Shown: positions 9,613 to 18,738, numbered from the stretch's first letter. The stretch is 64,000 bases of DNA from Sandaracinaceae bacterium (GCA_016706685.1 JADJJE010000008.1:290747-354746); one strand, 5' to 3'. Numbers and translations are program-made. Notes: generated from the sequence alone by a model not told the origin.

Positions 9613-10269
9613 ATGCGCCCCGACACCGCCGAGACCCGCGCGCGCTTGATCGCCACTGCCGAGCAGCTCTACGCCGAGCGCGGGCTGGACGGGCGTGTCC
9701 CTGGTCGAGATCAGCCGCGAGGCCGGGCAGCGCAACCGGGCCGCCGCGCAGTACCACTTCACCGACAAGGCGGGGCTGGGTGCAGGCCATCCTTGGACAA
9801 GCACACGCCGGGCATCGAGGCCGCGCGGCACGCCATGATCGACGCGCTCGAGGCGGGCACCGGCGAGCCCCCGCTGCGGGCCTGGGTGGACGCACTCGTG
9901 CGTCCGCTGGCCGCCAAGCTGGACGACGAAGACGGTGGTCGCGCGTTCCTGCGCGTGCAGGCCGAGCTGATGCGCCAGCCCGACGCCACGCTAGAGCACC
10001 GCGCCAAGCAGAACCGCGGCGCCGAGCGCCTCCTGCGCGGCATGACGCGTGCCACCACCGGAGCCGTCCCCGTGCCGCGCGCGCTGTTGGCCGCGCGCAT
10101 GCTGCTGGTCACCGGGCTGCTGTTCCACGGCATGTCGGACTACCTGGCGCGCGACGCGGGGGGACCGCCGCCACGCGCCGTGTTCGTGGAGGCGCTGGTG
10201 GACGCCATCGAGGCCCTGCTGGCCGCGTCGCCGTCGGCCTCGGCGCTGGCGGCTGGCCGTCGCGGGTGA
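9613..10269 (+). CDS. TetR/AcrR-family repressor (compensated frameshift)
   Basis: The N-terminus MRPDTAETRARLIATAEQLYAERGLDG begins a TetR DNA-binding domain. The recognition part (VSLVEISREAGQRNRAAAQYHF-like) is read in another frame between about 9695 and 9780. Frame is then regained at DKHTPGIEAARHAMIDALEAG through a typical ligand-binding domain. The total length (~218 aa) is usual for the family. The divergent orientation and the palindrome before the hydrolase gene suggest that it represses the 9018-4078 operon. The inducer is unknown. Confidence 0.8.
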   Translation: MRPDTAETRARLIATAEQLYAERGLDGRVPGRDQPRGRAAQPGRRAVPLHRQGGAGCRPSLDKHTPGIEAARHAMIDALEAGTGEPPLRAWVDALVRPLAAKLDDEDGGRAFLRVQAELMRQPDATLEHRAKQNRGAERLLRGMTRATTGAVPVPRALLAARMLLVTGLLFHGMSDYLARDAGGPPPRAVFVEALVDAIEALLAASPSASALAAGRRG

Positions 10270-10308
10270 GCGGGGACACACTGAACGTCCATGCTCGCTC
10301 GCGTCGGA

Positions 10309-10617
10309 TCAGCCTGGGCGCGGCGACTCGTGAGCCGCCAGCACGTGAACCTGCCCGACGCTCGGCGCGAACAGCCGGTCGCGGATGGCCAGGTAGGCCG
10401 GGTCGGCGAAGAACGCCGCGAACGCCGCCTGCGTGGCGAAGCGAATGGTGAAGAGGCGATTGAAGCGCGCCCCCTCCGGGCCGCGCAGCACCTCGGCCAC
10501 GCGCACGTCGAGGACGAAGCGGCCCCCCGCGGCCTCGAGCAGGGGCGTCATCTCGGCGCGGTACTGCGTGTAGACGGCGTCATCGAGGACCTCGAGGCCA
10601 ATCGTGCGGTCGAACAT
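10309..10617 (-). CDS. DUF1330 domain protein
   Basis: This intact 102-residue frame starts MFDRTIGLEVLDDAVYTQYR and has the ferredoxin-like alpha/beta fold pattern of DUF1330, with LFTIRFATQAAFAAFFADPAY in its second half. Such proteins are small, cytoplasmic and of unclear enzymatic role, and are related to dimeric alpha/beta barrel mono-oxygenases. ATG 10617-10615 is chosen because the longer upstream frame overlaps the divergent lipoprotein gene. It is convergent with TetR, with 39 bp between. Confidence 0.7.
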   Translation of the reverse strand: MFDRTIGLEVLDDAVYTQYRAEMTPLLEAAGGRFVLDVRVAEVLRGPEGARFNRLFTIRFATQAAFAAFFADPAYLAIRDRLFAPSVGQVHVLAAHESPRPG

Positions 10618-10651
10618 GGGGCAGCGTCTCCAGGGGTGTTGAGGCCACAGC

Positions 10652-11177
10652 TTGTCGCGCTTCTCCCTCTTCGGGCTCGCCCTGCTCTCTGGCTGCGGCG
10701 GAGGCGCCGAGGGCACCGGCGGCACGGGCGGCAGCACCACGGGCGCAGGCGCCGCGGAGCCGCTCACCTGCACGGTGCCCGAGGTCGCCCAGGCTCGCCC
10801 CATCGCACCGTTGCTCATCCCTGGCTGCAGCTTCACGGGCGGCTCGTCGTCCACGCCCACCATCCTGCGCACCGCCGAAGAGGTCTCCGTGGCACTCCAG
10901 TGCAGCGGCGAGGGCCAGCCGCCAGGCAGCGCGCTCGGCGTCGACATGGCGGCCAACGGCGTCTACCTGCTGCAGTACACCATGTCGCCCGCCTTCGGCG
11001 GCCTCCAGGTCTTCGACGACGGCACGCGCTCACGGTGCTCACCGCGCTTCCGCCCCCAACTGCCCGGGCGACCCCATGCCCATGCCCATGAACAGCACGG
11101 CCGCGTGGCTCATGCCCAAGGACGCCTCGCGCACCATGCAGCAAGCCACGTGCTCGCTGCCCGAGCGCTGCGACTGA
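10652..11177 (+). CDS. Small lipoprotein of unknown function (frameshifted)
   Basis: The TTG start at 10652 gives MSRFSLFGLALLSGC, a short lipoprotein signal with lipobox LLSGC, then a Gly/Thr linker. A ~120-residue domain follows (LTCTVPEVAQARPIAPLLIPG, GVYLLQYTMSPAFGG). After residue ~125 the frame changes near 11030. The continuation reads NCPGDPMPMPMNSTAAW and ends LPERCD at 11177. Cysteines are spread through the mature part. It lies 3 bp from the end of the convergent gene at 11180. No family is recognised. Confidence 0.55.
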
Positions 11178-11179
11178 CG

Positions 11180-11737
11180 TCAGCGCTTGCCGTCCGGCCG
11201 CGCCACCACGTCGCCGGGCGCGAGCGCGCCCTCGCGCTTCAGCACCCAGAAGTCGCTGATGGGCACGAACGCGGGGCCCACCTTGAAGACCTCCCAGCCG
11301 AGCAGCAGCTCCGAGCTGCCGGGGTTCACGCTCACCAGCGGGCAGAAGCCGGCGCTGGCGGGGAAGTCCTGCTTCAGGTTGCCGGCCACCTGGTAGTCCA
11401 GGTAGTGCCCGCCACGCCAACCGCGCGGGAAGCGCACGCCCGCCGCCGGGCGCACGTGGTAGTGCCCGAAGGTCAGCGCCTTGCCGTGGCGGTCGCGCTT
11501 GGGCGCCGGCGGCGTGTCCCAGCCGGTCTGCTCCACCTTCACGTTCCAGCCGCGCAGCACGCCGCTGGCTGGGTCGCGGTGGAAGGTCTTGCGGAACGAC
11601 TTCCACATGAGCTTGTGAAACAGGTCGGGCATGCTCAGGTCGATGCCCGTGTAGGTGGTGTCCGCGAGCGCGTCGAGGTCGAGGGGCGCGCCGCGGCGCA
11701 CGATGTCGTAGAGCTCGCGGCCGTTCATGGAGAGCAC
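11180..11737 (-). CDS. Conserved hypothetical protein downstream of GMC oxidoreductase
   Basis: This intact 185-residue frame (182 if ATG 11728 is the start: MNGRELYDIVRRGAPLDLD) has no signal peptide or membrane segment. It is rich in aromatic and basic residues (YHVRPAAGVRFPRGWRGGHY; SDFWVLKREG). It follows the GMC oxidoreductase by about 35 bp on the same strand and so is probably co-transcribed with it and the GntR regulator. No domain is recognised; an accessory or substrate-handling role is only a guess. Confidence 0.6.
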   Translation of the reverse strand: MLSMNGRELYDIVRRGAPLDLDALADTTYTGIDLSMPDLFHKLMWKSFRKTFHRDPASGVLRGWNVKVEQTGWDTPPAPKRDRHGKALTFGHYHVRPAAGVRFPRGWRGGHYLDYQVAGNLKQDFPASAGFCPLVSVNPGSSELLLGWEVFKVGPAFVPISDFWVLKREGALAPGDVVARPDGKR

Positions 11738-11771
11738 TTGATCGAGGTGATGGTCATGGGGTTCCGGAGGG

Positions 11772-13303
11772 TCAGAGGGTGTTCAGCACGGACCGCGCGG
11801 CCGAGGTGGCCACGGCCGCGATGGGGATCTGCGGGTTTCACCCCCGAGGCTGCTGGGAAACACGCTGGAGTCGGCCACGTAGAGGCCGCGCGGGTGGCGT
11901 GGTGGCGGAAGTCCGGGCGCACCACCGCGCTGCGGGTCACTGCCCATGCGGCAGGTGCCGAACATGTGCGTGATGGCGCTGGTGTATGCGGACGCGCGCT
12001 TCGGGCCGTGCTGCTCGAGCTCGATCAAGTCGGCCACGCGCGAGGTGCGCCGCAAGAAGCCGCGCACGCCCGGCGACACGTGGTCCGCGCCGGCCGCCAG
12101 CATCATCTCGCCCATCACGCGCAGCCCGCGGCGGTAGCGCCGCACGTCGTGGTCGCTCGGGGAGAAGAACACGTGGGGCTTGCCGCGCACCACGCGCACC
12201 ACGCCCTCGGCCTCGGCGCACCGCGGCGCCCCAGTCGAGCACGTGCGCCATGTCGTCGACCTCGCGCCAGCTCGCGGCCCACGCCCTCGGAGGCGCCCGG
12301 CCATCACCCCGAGGTCGAAGCCCAGCGCCTCGAACTTGAGGCCCTCGTGGCGCAGCCCGGTGACTTCGTGCCCCTGCGTGGCGCCCTCCCACATGCGCAC
12401 GGGCTCGGGGAAGCGCCCGGCCATGGACACGCCCGGGTGGCACTGGAAGTGGCGCCCCACGGGGCCTTGGCGCAGCCCGCTGCGCATCAGGAGCGCGGGG
12501 CTCTGCACGGCGCTGGCCGCCACGATCACGGCGCGCGCTGCGTGCACGCGCACCTCGGCGCCGCCGTCGGTCACGCCGTGCACGCCCGTGGCGCGGCCCG
12601 CCCGCACGTCGATGCCCGTGACCTCGGTGCAGCTCAGCACCACGGCGCCAGCCTGCTCCGCGTCGGCCAGCAACGTAGCGTCCACCGAGAGCTTGCGGGC
12701 GTTGGGGCAGCCCTGCATGCAGCGGCCGAGGCCCTCGCAGCCCTGCACGTTGCGGCGGATGGGCCGGTGCGCGAGGCCCAGCGCTTCGGCGCCGCGCGCC
12801 AGCAGCTGGTTCTTCGCTCCTGCAATGGCGGGGTCCGTGGGGCGCACGTTGAGGCGCGCCTCCAGCATGTCGGTCGTCGCCTCGAGCACGTCCCACGGCA
12901 GCGCGTCCGCGAGCGCGCGGTCCTTGGTGAGCCACTCGTCGTACACGTCGCGGGGCATGCGCCAGCAGATGGCGCCGTTGATGGGCGAGCTGCCGCCCAC
13001 CAGCTTGCCCTGCACGAACGGCGTGGGCGCCGAGCCCAGCACCACCGACGCGCCCATGTCGCGGTACGTGTCGGCCATGGAATGGAACGCCGACAGCTGG
13101 AACTCGCGCGGCGCGAACCAGCGGCCCGCCTCGATGACGATCACCGAGGCGCCCGCGCGGGCCACTCGCGTGCGGCGCGCGCTGCCCGCCGGGCCGCTGC
13201 CGATGATGACCACGTCGGCGCGCAGCTCGAGCGCTCGGTGCACGTGGCGTCCGTCGATGCGCTCGCTCACGCGCGGCTTTGGACTGCTCGTCGTAGCGCT
13301 CAC
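11772..13303 (-). CDS. GMC-family oxidoreductase (frameshifted)
   Basis: This is an FAD-dependent alcohol or sterol oxidoreductase. The N-terminal FAD motif reads LRADVVIIGSGPAGS. VIVIEAGRWF, GKLVGGSSPINGAICWRMP and a Cys-rich stretch CEGLGRCMQGCPNARK, typical of cholesterol-oxidase-like GMC enzymes, follow. The C-terminal signature HMFGTCRMGS precedes GLYVADSSVFPSSLG. The frame breaks near 12280 and again after 11850; the natural end reads RSVLNTL with its stop at 11772. GTG 13303 overlaps the stop of the upstream small gene (GTGA). The length (~510 aa) is normal. It is probably paired with the 13300-13672 gene as a small subunit. Confidence 0.8.
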
Positions 13304-13672
13304 GCGCGCCTCCGGGCCGTGGCCTGCACCGCCGGGTCGGTGAAGTACGCCAGGCACGCCACCACCTTGGCGATCTCCACCAGCTCACCAACGCCAGGCA
13401 TCCCCGCAGCGCGTGTGATGAAGGCCTCGCGCTCATCGGCGCTCAACTCGGTGAGCGCGCGCTCGTAGCCCAGCACGCGCGGCAGCACCGCCGAGCACCA
13501 GCGTGGCCACCCGCAGACCGAGCCGGAGGTGCACGGGTGCGGCTGCGTCGAAGCGCACCCAGAAGGCGCGCAGGTCCACGTCCTCGATGGCGGGCAGGCC
13601 GCGCCCTGGGGCAGGCAGGATCGCTGCCAGCAGGGCGTCGCGCAGGCGCGTCTCGGTCTTGGTCCAGCTCAT
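13300..13672 (-). CDS. Small accessory subunit of GMC dehydrogenase (frameshifted)
   Basis: The joined frames read MSWTKTETRLRDALLAAILPA, then DLRAFWVRFDAAAPVHLRLGL, and after a frame change near 13490, LPRVLGYERALTELSADERE to PAVQATARRRA. It is a ~124-residue helical protein, like the gluconate-2-dehydrogenase subunit 3 family that accompanies GMC enzymes. It overlaps both neighbours by 4 nt (ATGA with GntR, GTGA with the GMC gene), so it is tightly coupled in the operon. The pairing comes from context; the family match is tentative. Confidence 0.55.
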
Positions 13673-14395
13673 GCGTTTGCTCCTTCTCGCGCCCGCAGCA
13701 GCGCCTCGAAGCGCGCGAGCGTCAGCGCGTCCACGTCGGCCAGCGCCTGCTCGATGATGGCCCCGCGCCCGCCCCGCCATCGCGCAGGGCCTCCAGCACG
13801 CGCGCCATGGACGCCGTGTTGGCGGCCGGCTCGGCATACATGGCCTGCGCCACCATGGGCAGCTCCTCGAGCACGCGCGCCATGGTGTTCAGCACGCTCA
13901 GCGCCACCACGTTGCCGGTGGCCTGCAGCATGGCGCGCGCAAACGCCATGTCGGCGTCGCGCAGCGCGCTCACCCCCTCGTGCGACGCCGCCAGCATGCG
14001 CGCGGCGGCCCCCTGGAGCTGCGCGGCCTGCCCCAGCAGCGCCTCGCGGTGGCGCACCATCAGGCGCACCGCGATCACGCGCCGCACCTCGAGGAAGTCC
14101 CCGAGGATGCTCACCGCCTGGGCAGGCTGGTCCAGCGTGGCCTCGAGCCAGAAGGGGATCAGGGAGATGTCCCCGACTCGGCCGGGTCGTTCACGCGCAG
14201 CCCGCTGCCCTGCCGCGCCGTGACCAGGCCGCGCGTCTCGAGCCGCGACACCACACGCTGAATGTGGCGGGTTCACGCCGTGCTGCTCGGCCAGCTCCCG
14301 CACCGTGGGCAACCGGCTCCCACGCGCGTACCGCCCCGCAGGATGTCCTGCGTCAGGGCGTGCTCGATGGCGCTGGGCGACTTGTCGGGGTGCAT
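13669..14395 (-). CDS. GntR/FadR-type transcriptional regulator (frameshifted)
   Basis: The start is ATG 14395 (MHPDKSPSAIEHALTQDIL). The winged helix reads YARGSRLPTVRELAEQHGVNP, the typical GntR signature. An all-helical FCD-like effector domain follows (FLEVRRVIAVRLMVRHREALL to MARVLEALRDGG) and the end reads TLARFEALLRAREGANA. Frame changes lie near 14330, 14265, 14180 and 13775. It heads the GMC operon and probably controls it; metabolite sensing is known for FCD regulators, but the ligand here is unknown. The upstream region carries an ATTG-N7-CAAT motif. Confidence 0.75.
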
Positions 14396-14412
14396 CGGCG
14401 AAATGAATGACA

Positions 14413-14433
14413 CAATTGAACGATACAATCAAG
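14413..14433. promoter_or_regulatory. Possible GntR-regulator operator in divergent intergenic region
   Basis: An ATTG-N7-CAAT inverted motif (ATTGAACGATACAAT) flanked by a second ACAAT lies between the GntR start (14395) and the DUF393 start (14472). It is AT-rich compared with its surroundings. The assignment rests on position and weak symmetry. Confidence 0.3.
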
Positions 14434-14471
14434 CCGTAACGCTCGGAGCGTTTGCGCTACCCTGCCTGGGT

Positions 14472-14918
14472 ATGCGCCGCCCCACCCACGGAGAGCTCCC
14501 CCCGGCCGTCAGCCCCAGCGATGTCGTCATTCTGTTCGACGCCGAGTGCGTGGTGTGCAGCGGCTGGGTGCACTTCATCCTGCGCAACGATCCCAAGGGG
14601 AACCTGCGCATCGGCGCGGTCCAGACGCCCACGGGTAAGGCGCTGCTGCGCTACGCCGGCCTCGATGACCAGGACGTGGACACCATGCTGCTGGTCGAGC
14701 GCGGCGTGCCGTACTCGCAGTCGAGCGCGTTCCTGCGGGCGGTCTGCTACCTGCGCTTCCCGTGGCCACTGCTCACCGTGGGCCGGGTGTTGACCGTGTT
14801 CCTGCGCAACTGGCTGTACGACCGCGTGGCCAAGAACCGCTACCGCCTGTTCGGCAAGAAGGAGCTGTGCCTGATCCCCTCGCCCGCCCAGCGTGCCCGC
14901 TTCCTGCCTGAAGATTGA
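14472..14918 (+). CDS. DUF393 (DCC) thiol-disulfide oxidoreductase-like protein
   Basis: This intact 148-residue protein has the DCC-family signature near its N-terminus, VVILFDAECVVCSGWVHFIL, with the CxxC-like DAECVVC thioredoxin-type motif. NRYRLFGKKELC follows near the C-terminus. Members are small proteins proposed to carry out thiol-disulfide exchange; the physiological substrate is unknown. ATG 14472 (MRRPTHGELPP) is preferred over a much longer frame that would run through the GntR promoter. It is divergent from the GntR gene. Confidence 0.8.
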   Translation: MRRPTHGELPPAVSPSDVVILFDAECVVCSGWVHFILRNDPKGNLRIGAVQTPTGKALLRYAGLDDQDVDTMLLVERGVPYSQSSAFLRAVCYLRFPWPLLTVGRVLTVFLRNWLYDRVAKNRYRLFGKKELCLIPSPAQRARFLPED

Positions 14919-14956
14919 AGCTGACTGGGGGGGGGCCAGCACACCGCGTCGCACAT

Positions 14957-14986
14957 TTGGACACGACGGTGCCACTGAACTACTAT
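14957..14986 (+). promoter_or_regulatory. Sigma70-like promoter before the 14999 gene
   Basis: TTGGAC and TACTAT are separated by 18 bp and lie close upstream of the ATG at 14999. The short distance to the start suggests an almost leaderless message, or that this is coincidence. Confidence 0.35.
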
Positions 14987-14998
14987 CGTCGGGCCGTC

Positions 14999-16018
14999 AT
15001 GACGTATTTCCGCCTCTTCCTCGGGGTCATGCTGCTGGGGCTGCTCGCGCTGATCCCCCAGCGCGCTGACGCTCAGTCCACCGGATCGCAGGCCGCCGCC
15101 GAGGCGCTCTTCCGCGAGGGCCGGCGCCTGATGGAAGAGGGCAACTACGACGAAGCGTGCCCCAAGTTCGAGGCCAGCAACCGGCTCGACGTGGCCGTGG
15201 GCACCCTGCTCAACCTGGGTGTCTGCTGGGAGCAGGGTGGCCGGCTGGCGAGTGCCTGGGCCACCTTCTTGGAAGCGGCAGCATTGGCCGCGCGCACCGG
15301 ATCGCCCGAGCGCGAGCAGCTGGCGCGCAGCCGCGCGGCCGAGCTCGAGTCACGCTTGATCCGCATCCGCGTGATCGTGGACAGCCCCGCGCGCGGCGAG
15401 CAGGTCACGGTGGGCGATCGCGCCTTCGATGACGTGATGTGGAGCGTGGCGATCCCCATCGATGCGGGCGAGTGGCCGGTGCAAGCGACTGCGCCTGGCC
15501 GCATCCCCTGGGAGGGCACTGTCACCGCAGCGAACGAGGGCAGCGTGGTGGAGCTGCACGTGCCCGCGCTCGAGGTGGCTCCGGAGCCCGAGGTCACCGA
15601 GCTGCCGCCTGGGTTGCAGCAGCCCGTAGCGCCCGTGATCCCCGAGGAGCCAGCCAACCCAGCGCGCACGGCTGGCTGGGTGGTGACCGCCGTGGGGGCC
15701 GCCACGCCTCCGGAGCCGGCCTGGGCCTCGGCATCAACGCCAGAACCTGTGGAACGACGCCAACTGCGCTCGGGCGGGGAGAACTACTACTGCGCCAGCG
15801 CGGCGGATCAGTCGGACGCCGAGACCGCGCGCACACGTGCCAACATCGCCACCGGCCTTCTCGTCGCGGGCGGCACCGTTGCCATCGCCGGAGTCATCTT
15901 GGTCATCGTCTCGAGCGGCGGCGACGATGACGCCGAGGACGGGGCCAGCGCGCGCGTGCGCGTGACACCCAGCGTGGGGCGGCAGGGCGCGGGCCTCAGC
16001 ATTCAGGGGGCATTCTGA
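14999..16018 (+). CDS. Secreted TPR-type protein with C-terminal membrane segment (internal frameshift)
   Basis: A signal peptide (MTYFRLFLGVMLLGLLALI, cleavage near ADA-QS) precedes a tetratricopeptide-like unit (AEALFREGRRLMEEGNYDEACPKFEAS; GTLLNLGVCWEQGGRLASAW). A PEGA-like beta domain (IRVIVDSPARGEQVTVGDRA) and a Pro/Glu linker follow. After a garbled stretch at 15690-15780, where NLWNDANCA reads in another frame, a late membrane helix (IATGLLVAGGTVAIAGVIL) and a tail ending SIQGAF complete it. This layout is common in myxobacterial envelope proteins of unknown role. Its stop overlaps the next start (TGATG), so the two are coupled. Confidence 0.65.
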   Translation: MTYFRLFLGVMLLGLLALIPQRADAQSTGSQAAAEALFREGRRLMEEGNYDEACPKFEASNRLDVAVGTLLNLGVCWEQGGRLASAWATFLEAAALAARTGSPEREQLARSRAAELESRLIRIRVIVDSPARGEQVTVGDRAFDDVMWSVAIPIDAGEWPVQATAPGRIPWEGTVTAANEGSVVELHVPALEVAPEPEVTELPPGLQQPVAPVIPEEPANPARTAGWVVTAVGAATPPEPAWASASTPEPVERRQLRSGGENYYCASAADQSDAETARTRANIATGLLVAGGTVAIAGVILVIVSSGGDDDAEDGASARVRVTPSVGRQGAGLSIQGAF

Positions 16019-16902
16019 TGAAGACCGGTATGCATACCATCTTTCGTAGCGGCCTCGGTCGCGGTGCCCGCAGCACCTTTCCGGCCCTGCTCCTCGTGCT
16101 GGGTCTCGGTGGCTGCGTGGAGATCATCGGCATCGAGGACACGGAGATCGAGCCCGGTCGCGACCTCACCTGCGTGGGTAACGTCACCCCGCCCGTGAGC
16201 GACGGCGAGCCCGTCCTGATCCGTGCCGTGATCACCAACATCACGGATCCCATGCGGCAGGGACCGGTGCCCGGCGTTCAGGTGGTGCGCTGCAACTCGC
16301 GCCTCGGCGCGGCCTGCGACTTCGGGACGCCCTACTTCCCGGACCCCGAGACCTTCATCGTGGAGGTGCCCGTCACCTCGGGCTTCAACGGCTACCTGCG
16401 CATCCTCGACGCGGACACCGACGACGCGGACGACTGGGTGCCCTACCTCTGGTACTTCAGCCAGCCCATCATCAACACGCGCGCCGAGCCGTTCCCCATC
16501 CAGGCCCTGACGGTGCCGGTGCGCGAGGGGCTCATCTATCCCGAGACCAGCGTCACCCAGGACCCGGCGCGTGGCGACATGGCCATCAACGCCGTGGACT
16601 GCGGCGACACGAACGCGCCCAACATCCACTTCGAGGTCACCACGCCGGCCAGCATCAGCGCAGGCACCGACCCCTGGTACTTCTCCGGCATGATGGTGGT
16701 CATCGCGAGCGCTCCCGCCAACGAGACCACCGATGGCCTCGGGCTAGGCGGGTTCCGTGGGCTCGAGCCCGGCACCATCGGCATCCGTTCCTACGTGGCG
16801 GACACGTTCGACTTCGAGACCCGCAACGGCGAGCTGGTGGCTGAGGACACCCTGCTGATCGAGCCGGACACGCTCACCACGGTGCGTCTCCTGCCCGAGT
16901 GA
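16018..16902 (+). CDS. Surface lipoprotein of unknown function
   Basis: This is an intact 294-residue lipoprotein. The lipoprotein signal is long, with the lipobox around LVLGLGGC at residues 30-37, so the start could be internal. The mature part is acidic and beta-rich (GVQVVRCNSRLGAACDFGT; FNGYLRILDADTDDADDW) and carries a short Cys set. It is translationally coupled to the TPR protein upstream, which suggests they work together at the outer envelope. No catalytic motif is visible. Confidence 0.75.
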   Translation: MKTGMHTIFRSGLGRGARSTFPALLLVLGLGGCVEIIGIEDTEIEPGRDLTCVGNVTPPVSDGEPVLIRAVITNITDPMRQGPVPGVQVVRCNSRLGAACDFGTPYFPDPETFIVEVPVTSGFNGYLRILDADTDDADDWVPYLWYFSQPIINTRAEPFPIQALTVPVREGLIYPETSVTQDPARGDMAINAVDCGDTNAPNIHFEVTTPASISAGTDPWYFSGMMVVIASAPANETTDGLGLGGFRGLEPGTIGIRSYVADTFDFETRNGELVAEDTLLIEPDTLTTVRLLPE

Positions 16903-16975
16903 CGCGCCGCAGGCCGGCGGTTGCGTCGTCCGTGGGCGCCGGCAGGAGAGGTGAGCAGGTACGGGCTGTGCCGCT

Positions 16976-17242
16976 GTGCTTGTGGCCGTGGGGGGGGGGT
17001 CCACGAGCGACGCTCCTTCGGAGATGGGCGCCGTTGACGTCGGAGGGTCGCGAGATGGGGAGCAAGAGCAGGGCGGAGACGACGGTGGCAGCCAGACGAA
17101 CGGTCGCCGTGCCCCCATCAGCCCCGTCGCGGGCGGCGGTCGAATGACGTCCCCGTCGTACGCGATGACGATCTCGGTGGGCTCCGTGTCGCCCGTGGGC
17201 GACAGCGCGAGCGCGAGCTACCAGCTGCGAGGTGGCCGATGA
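16976..17242 (+). CDS. Small secreted hypothetical protein (N-terminus uncertain)
   Basis: An 88-codon frame ends PSYAMTISVGSVSPVGDSAS and ASYQLRGGR, with its stop overlapping the ATG of the next gene (ATGA). The MTSPSYAMTISVG...SASYQL pattern is one I associate with small myxobacterial proteins preceding collar-type genes. A run of nine Gs at 16987 makes the 5' frame unreliable, and a signal peptide is probably lost by frameshift. The coupling to 17239 is the best evidence that it is real. Confidence 0.35.
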   Translation: MLVAVGGGSTSDAPSEMGAVDVGGSRDGEQEQGGDDGGSQTNGRRAPISPVAGGGRMTSPSYAMTISVGSVSPVGDSASASYQLRGGR

Positions 17243-18266
17243 ACCGCGCACATGTCGGTCGTGTTGCGCTGCTCGCTTGTCTGCTGTGGACGCCGGCGAC
17301 CTTCGCCGCCGCGCAGGCTCAGCTGCTCCCGGTGCACGGGACGCTCCAGACACCGGAGGGGACGCCCGTGAATGGCGTCGTGGCCATCAACTTCTCCCTC
17401 TACGCCGACCAACTTGCGGGTACGCCGCTCTTCGCCGAGGCGCGCAACGTGGTCGTCGAGGATGGCGAGTTCGTGGTCTACCTCGGCGAGATCAACCCGC
17501 TCGACCCTGCGCTCTTCCGCGCGCAGGCGTCGGTGCACATTGGCATTCGCGTGGGGGCGGACCCCGAGATGACACCGCGCATCCCGCTCGGCAGCGTTCC
17601 CTATGCGGCCTACGCCACGAACTGCGGCGACGCCGACACGGTCGAGGGGATGTCAGCCCAGGAGCTCGCGGAGCAGGCAGCCCCTCCCAGCGGCGCCGTC
17701 ATGTACTTCGACCTTCCGTCGTGTCCGGCGGGCTGGTCGGAGCTCGTCGCCGCGCGGGGCGCGGGGGGCGGGGGGTCCAGTGGCGGAACCACCTGGCGCC
17801 GCTCGGGAACCTCGAGAATCGCTCCCACACCCATGCGGTGGATCCTGCGGCCAGCATGTCCATGGCCGCCGGAGGGCACGACCACTCCTACGGTGGCGGC
17901 TCGATCACCACGGACACGGCAGGTGCACACACGCACCCCGTGGACGCACCGGCGACGGTGTCCACCTCGGCGGGCGACCACAACCACCAATGGTTGGCTC
18001 GCACCAGCCTCCTCATCTGGTCGTACGACTCGGCTGGAGCGATGATTCAAGGCCTGAACGTTCCGTCGAACATCGCGAATGGGAGCGGGGGACCGCCTGT
18101 GATCGGCATCCCGACCGCAGGCAGTCACGACGCCGAGGCCGCCCGCGCAGCACACATCCGCCTTGGGAGCCCCCAGCCCGCACGCCGCACCCCACCCGAG
18201 TCGGGAACCGCTGCGGGCTTCAGCGCTTTCGCTGACCCTCGCCGCAGCGGTACAGGTACAGGTTGA
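17239..18266 (+). CDS. Secreted tail-collar-like His-rich protein (frameshifted)
   Basis: The signal peptide (MNRAHVGRVALLACLLWTPATFAAAQ) is followed by LPVHGTLQTPEGTPVNG, an N-terminal beta domain ending IPLGSVPYAAYATNCG. A tail-collar-like part follows (PPSGAVMYFDLPSCPAGWSEL). The frame shifts near 17770. The downstream part carries His pairs at regular spacing (SHTHAV, HDHSYGGG, HTHPVD, GDHNHQ), as in phage tail-fibre HxH metal-binding tips. The true C-terminus is uncertain because a second shift near 18130 is likely, and the annotated end overlaps the convergent GNAT gene by 47 bp. Confidence 0.55.
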
Positions 18267-18738
18267 GCGGCGGGTTGTTGGGCGCCTTCACGTTGGGCCC
18301 CAGCTCGTACATCTTGATCAGCCCGTAGATGGTGGCGAGCTGGACCGCCTTGGCGTTGGTGGTGGCGATGAACGCGATCAGGAACTGGAGCTCGGGGCAG
18401 GCGTCGGCGTGGTCGAAGAGCATGTCCACGGCGGGGGTGGTCACGGGCTGGCCCCAGAAGGCCGGGTCCGTGTAGACGCTGATCTCGGCCATGCAGTCGC
18501 GCACCGCCGGATTCGCGCGGAAAGGCGTGAGGCTGGTCCAAGAGACGACCACGTTGTCTTTTTCTACAACGAAGAAGGGGAAGACCTCGTTAGACTCCTC
18601 TAGTCGCGCTCGGTAGTAGGCCTTGTAGTCCACTCCCGCGGGCGGCCGGCCTCCCAAACTGTTCTCGATCCCGCCTTCCCAGATGGCGTAGATTCGTTCT
18701 AGGTCTGCACTCGTGCCCCTGCGAGCCCTGATTGACAT
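18220..18738 (-). CDS. GNAT-family N-acetyltransferase
   Basis: A 172-residue protein starts at ATG 18738 (MSIRARRGTSADLERIYAIWE). It shows GNAT features: an N-terminal strand-helix with IYAIWEGG, a central VVEKDNVVVSWTSLTPFRA strand pair, and AEISVYTDPAFWGQPVTTPAVDML in the acetyl-CoA-binding region. The pyrophosphate loop (Q/RxxGxG/A) is poorly conserved, so activity is not assured. It is most like the phosphinothricin/ribosomal-protein acetyltransferase type. The longer frame upstream is a shadow of the 18811 gene and is excluded. Confidence 0.7.
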   Translation of the reverse strand: MSIRARRGTSADLERIYAIWEGGIENSLGGRPPAGVDYKAYYRARLEESNEVFPFFVVEKDNVVVSWTSLTPFRANPAVRDCMAEISVYTDPAFWGQPVTTPAVDMLFDHADACPELQFLIAFIATTNAKAVQLATIYGLIKMYELGPNVKAPNNPPLNLYLYRCGEGQRKR

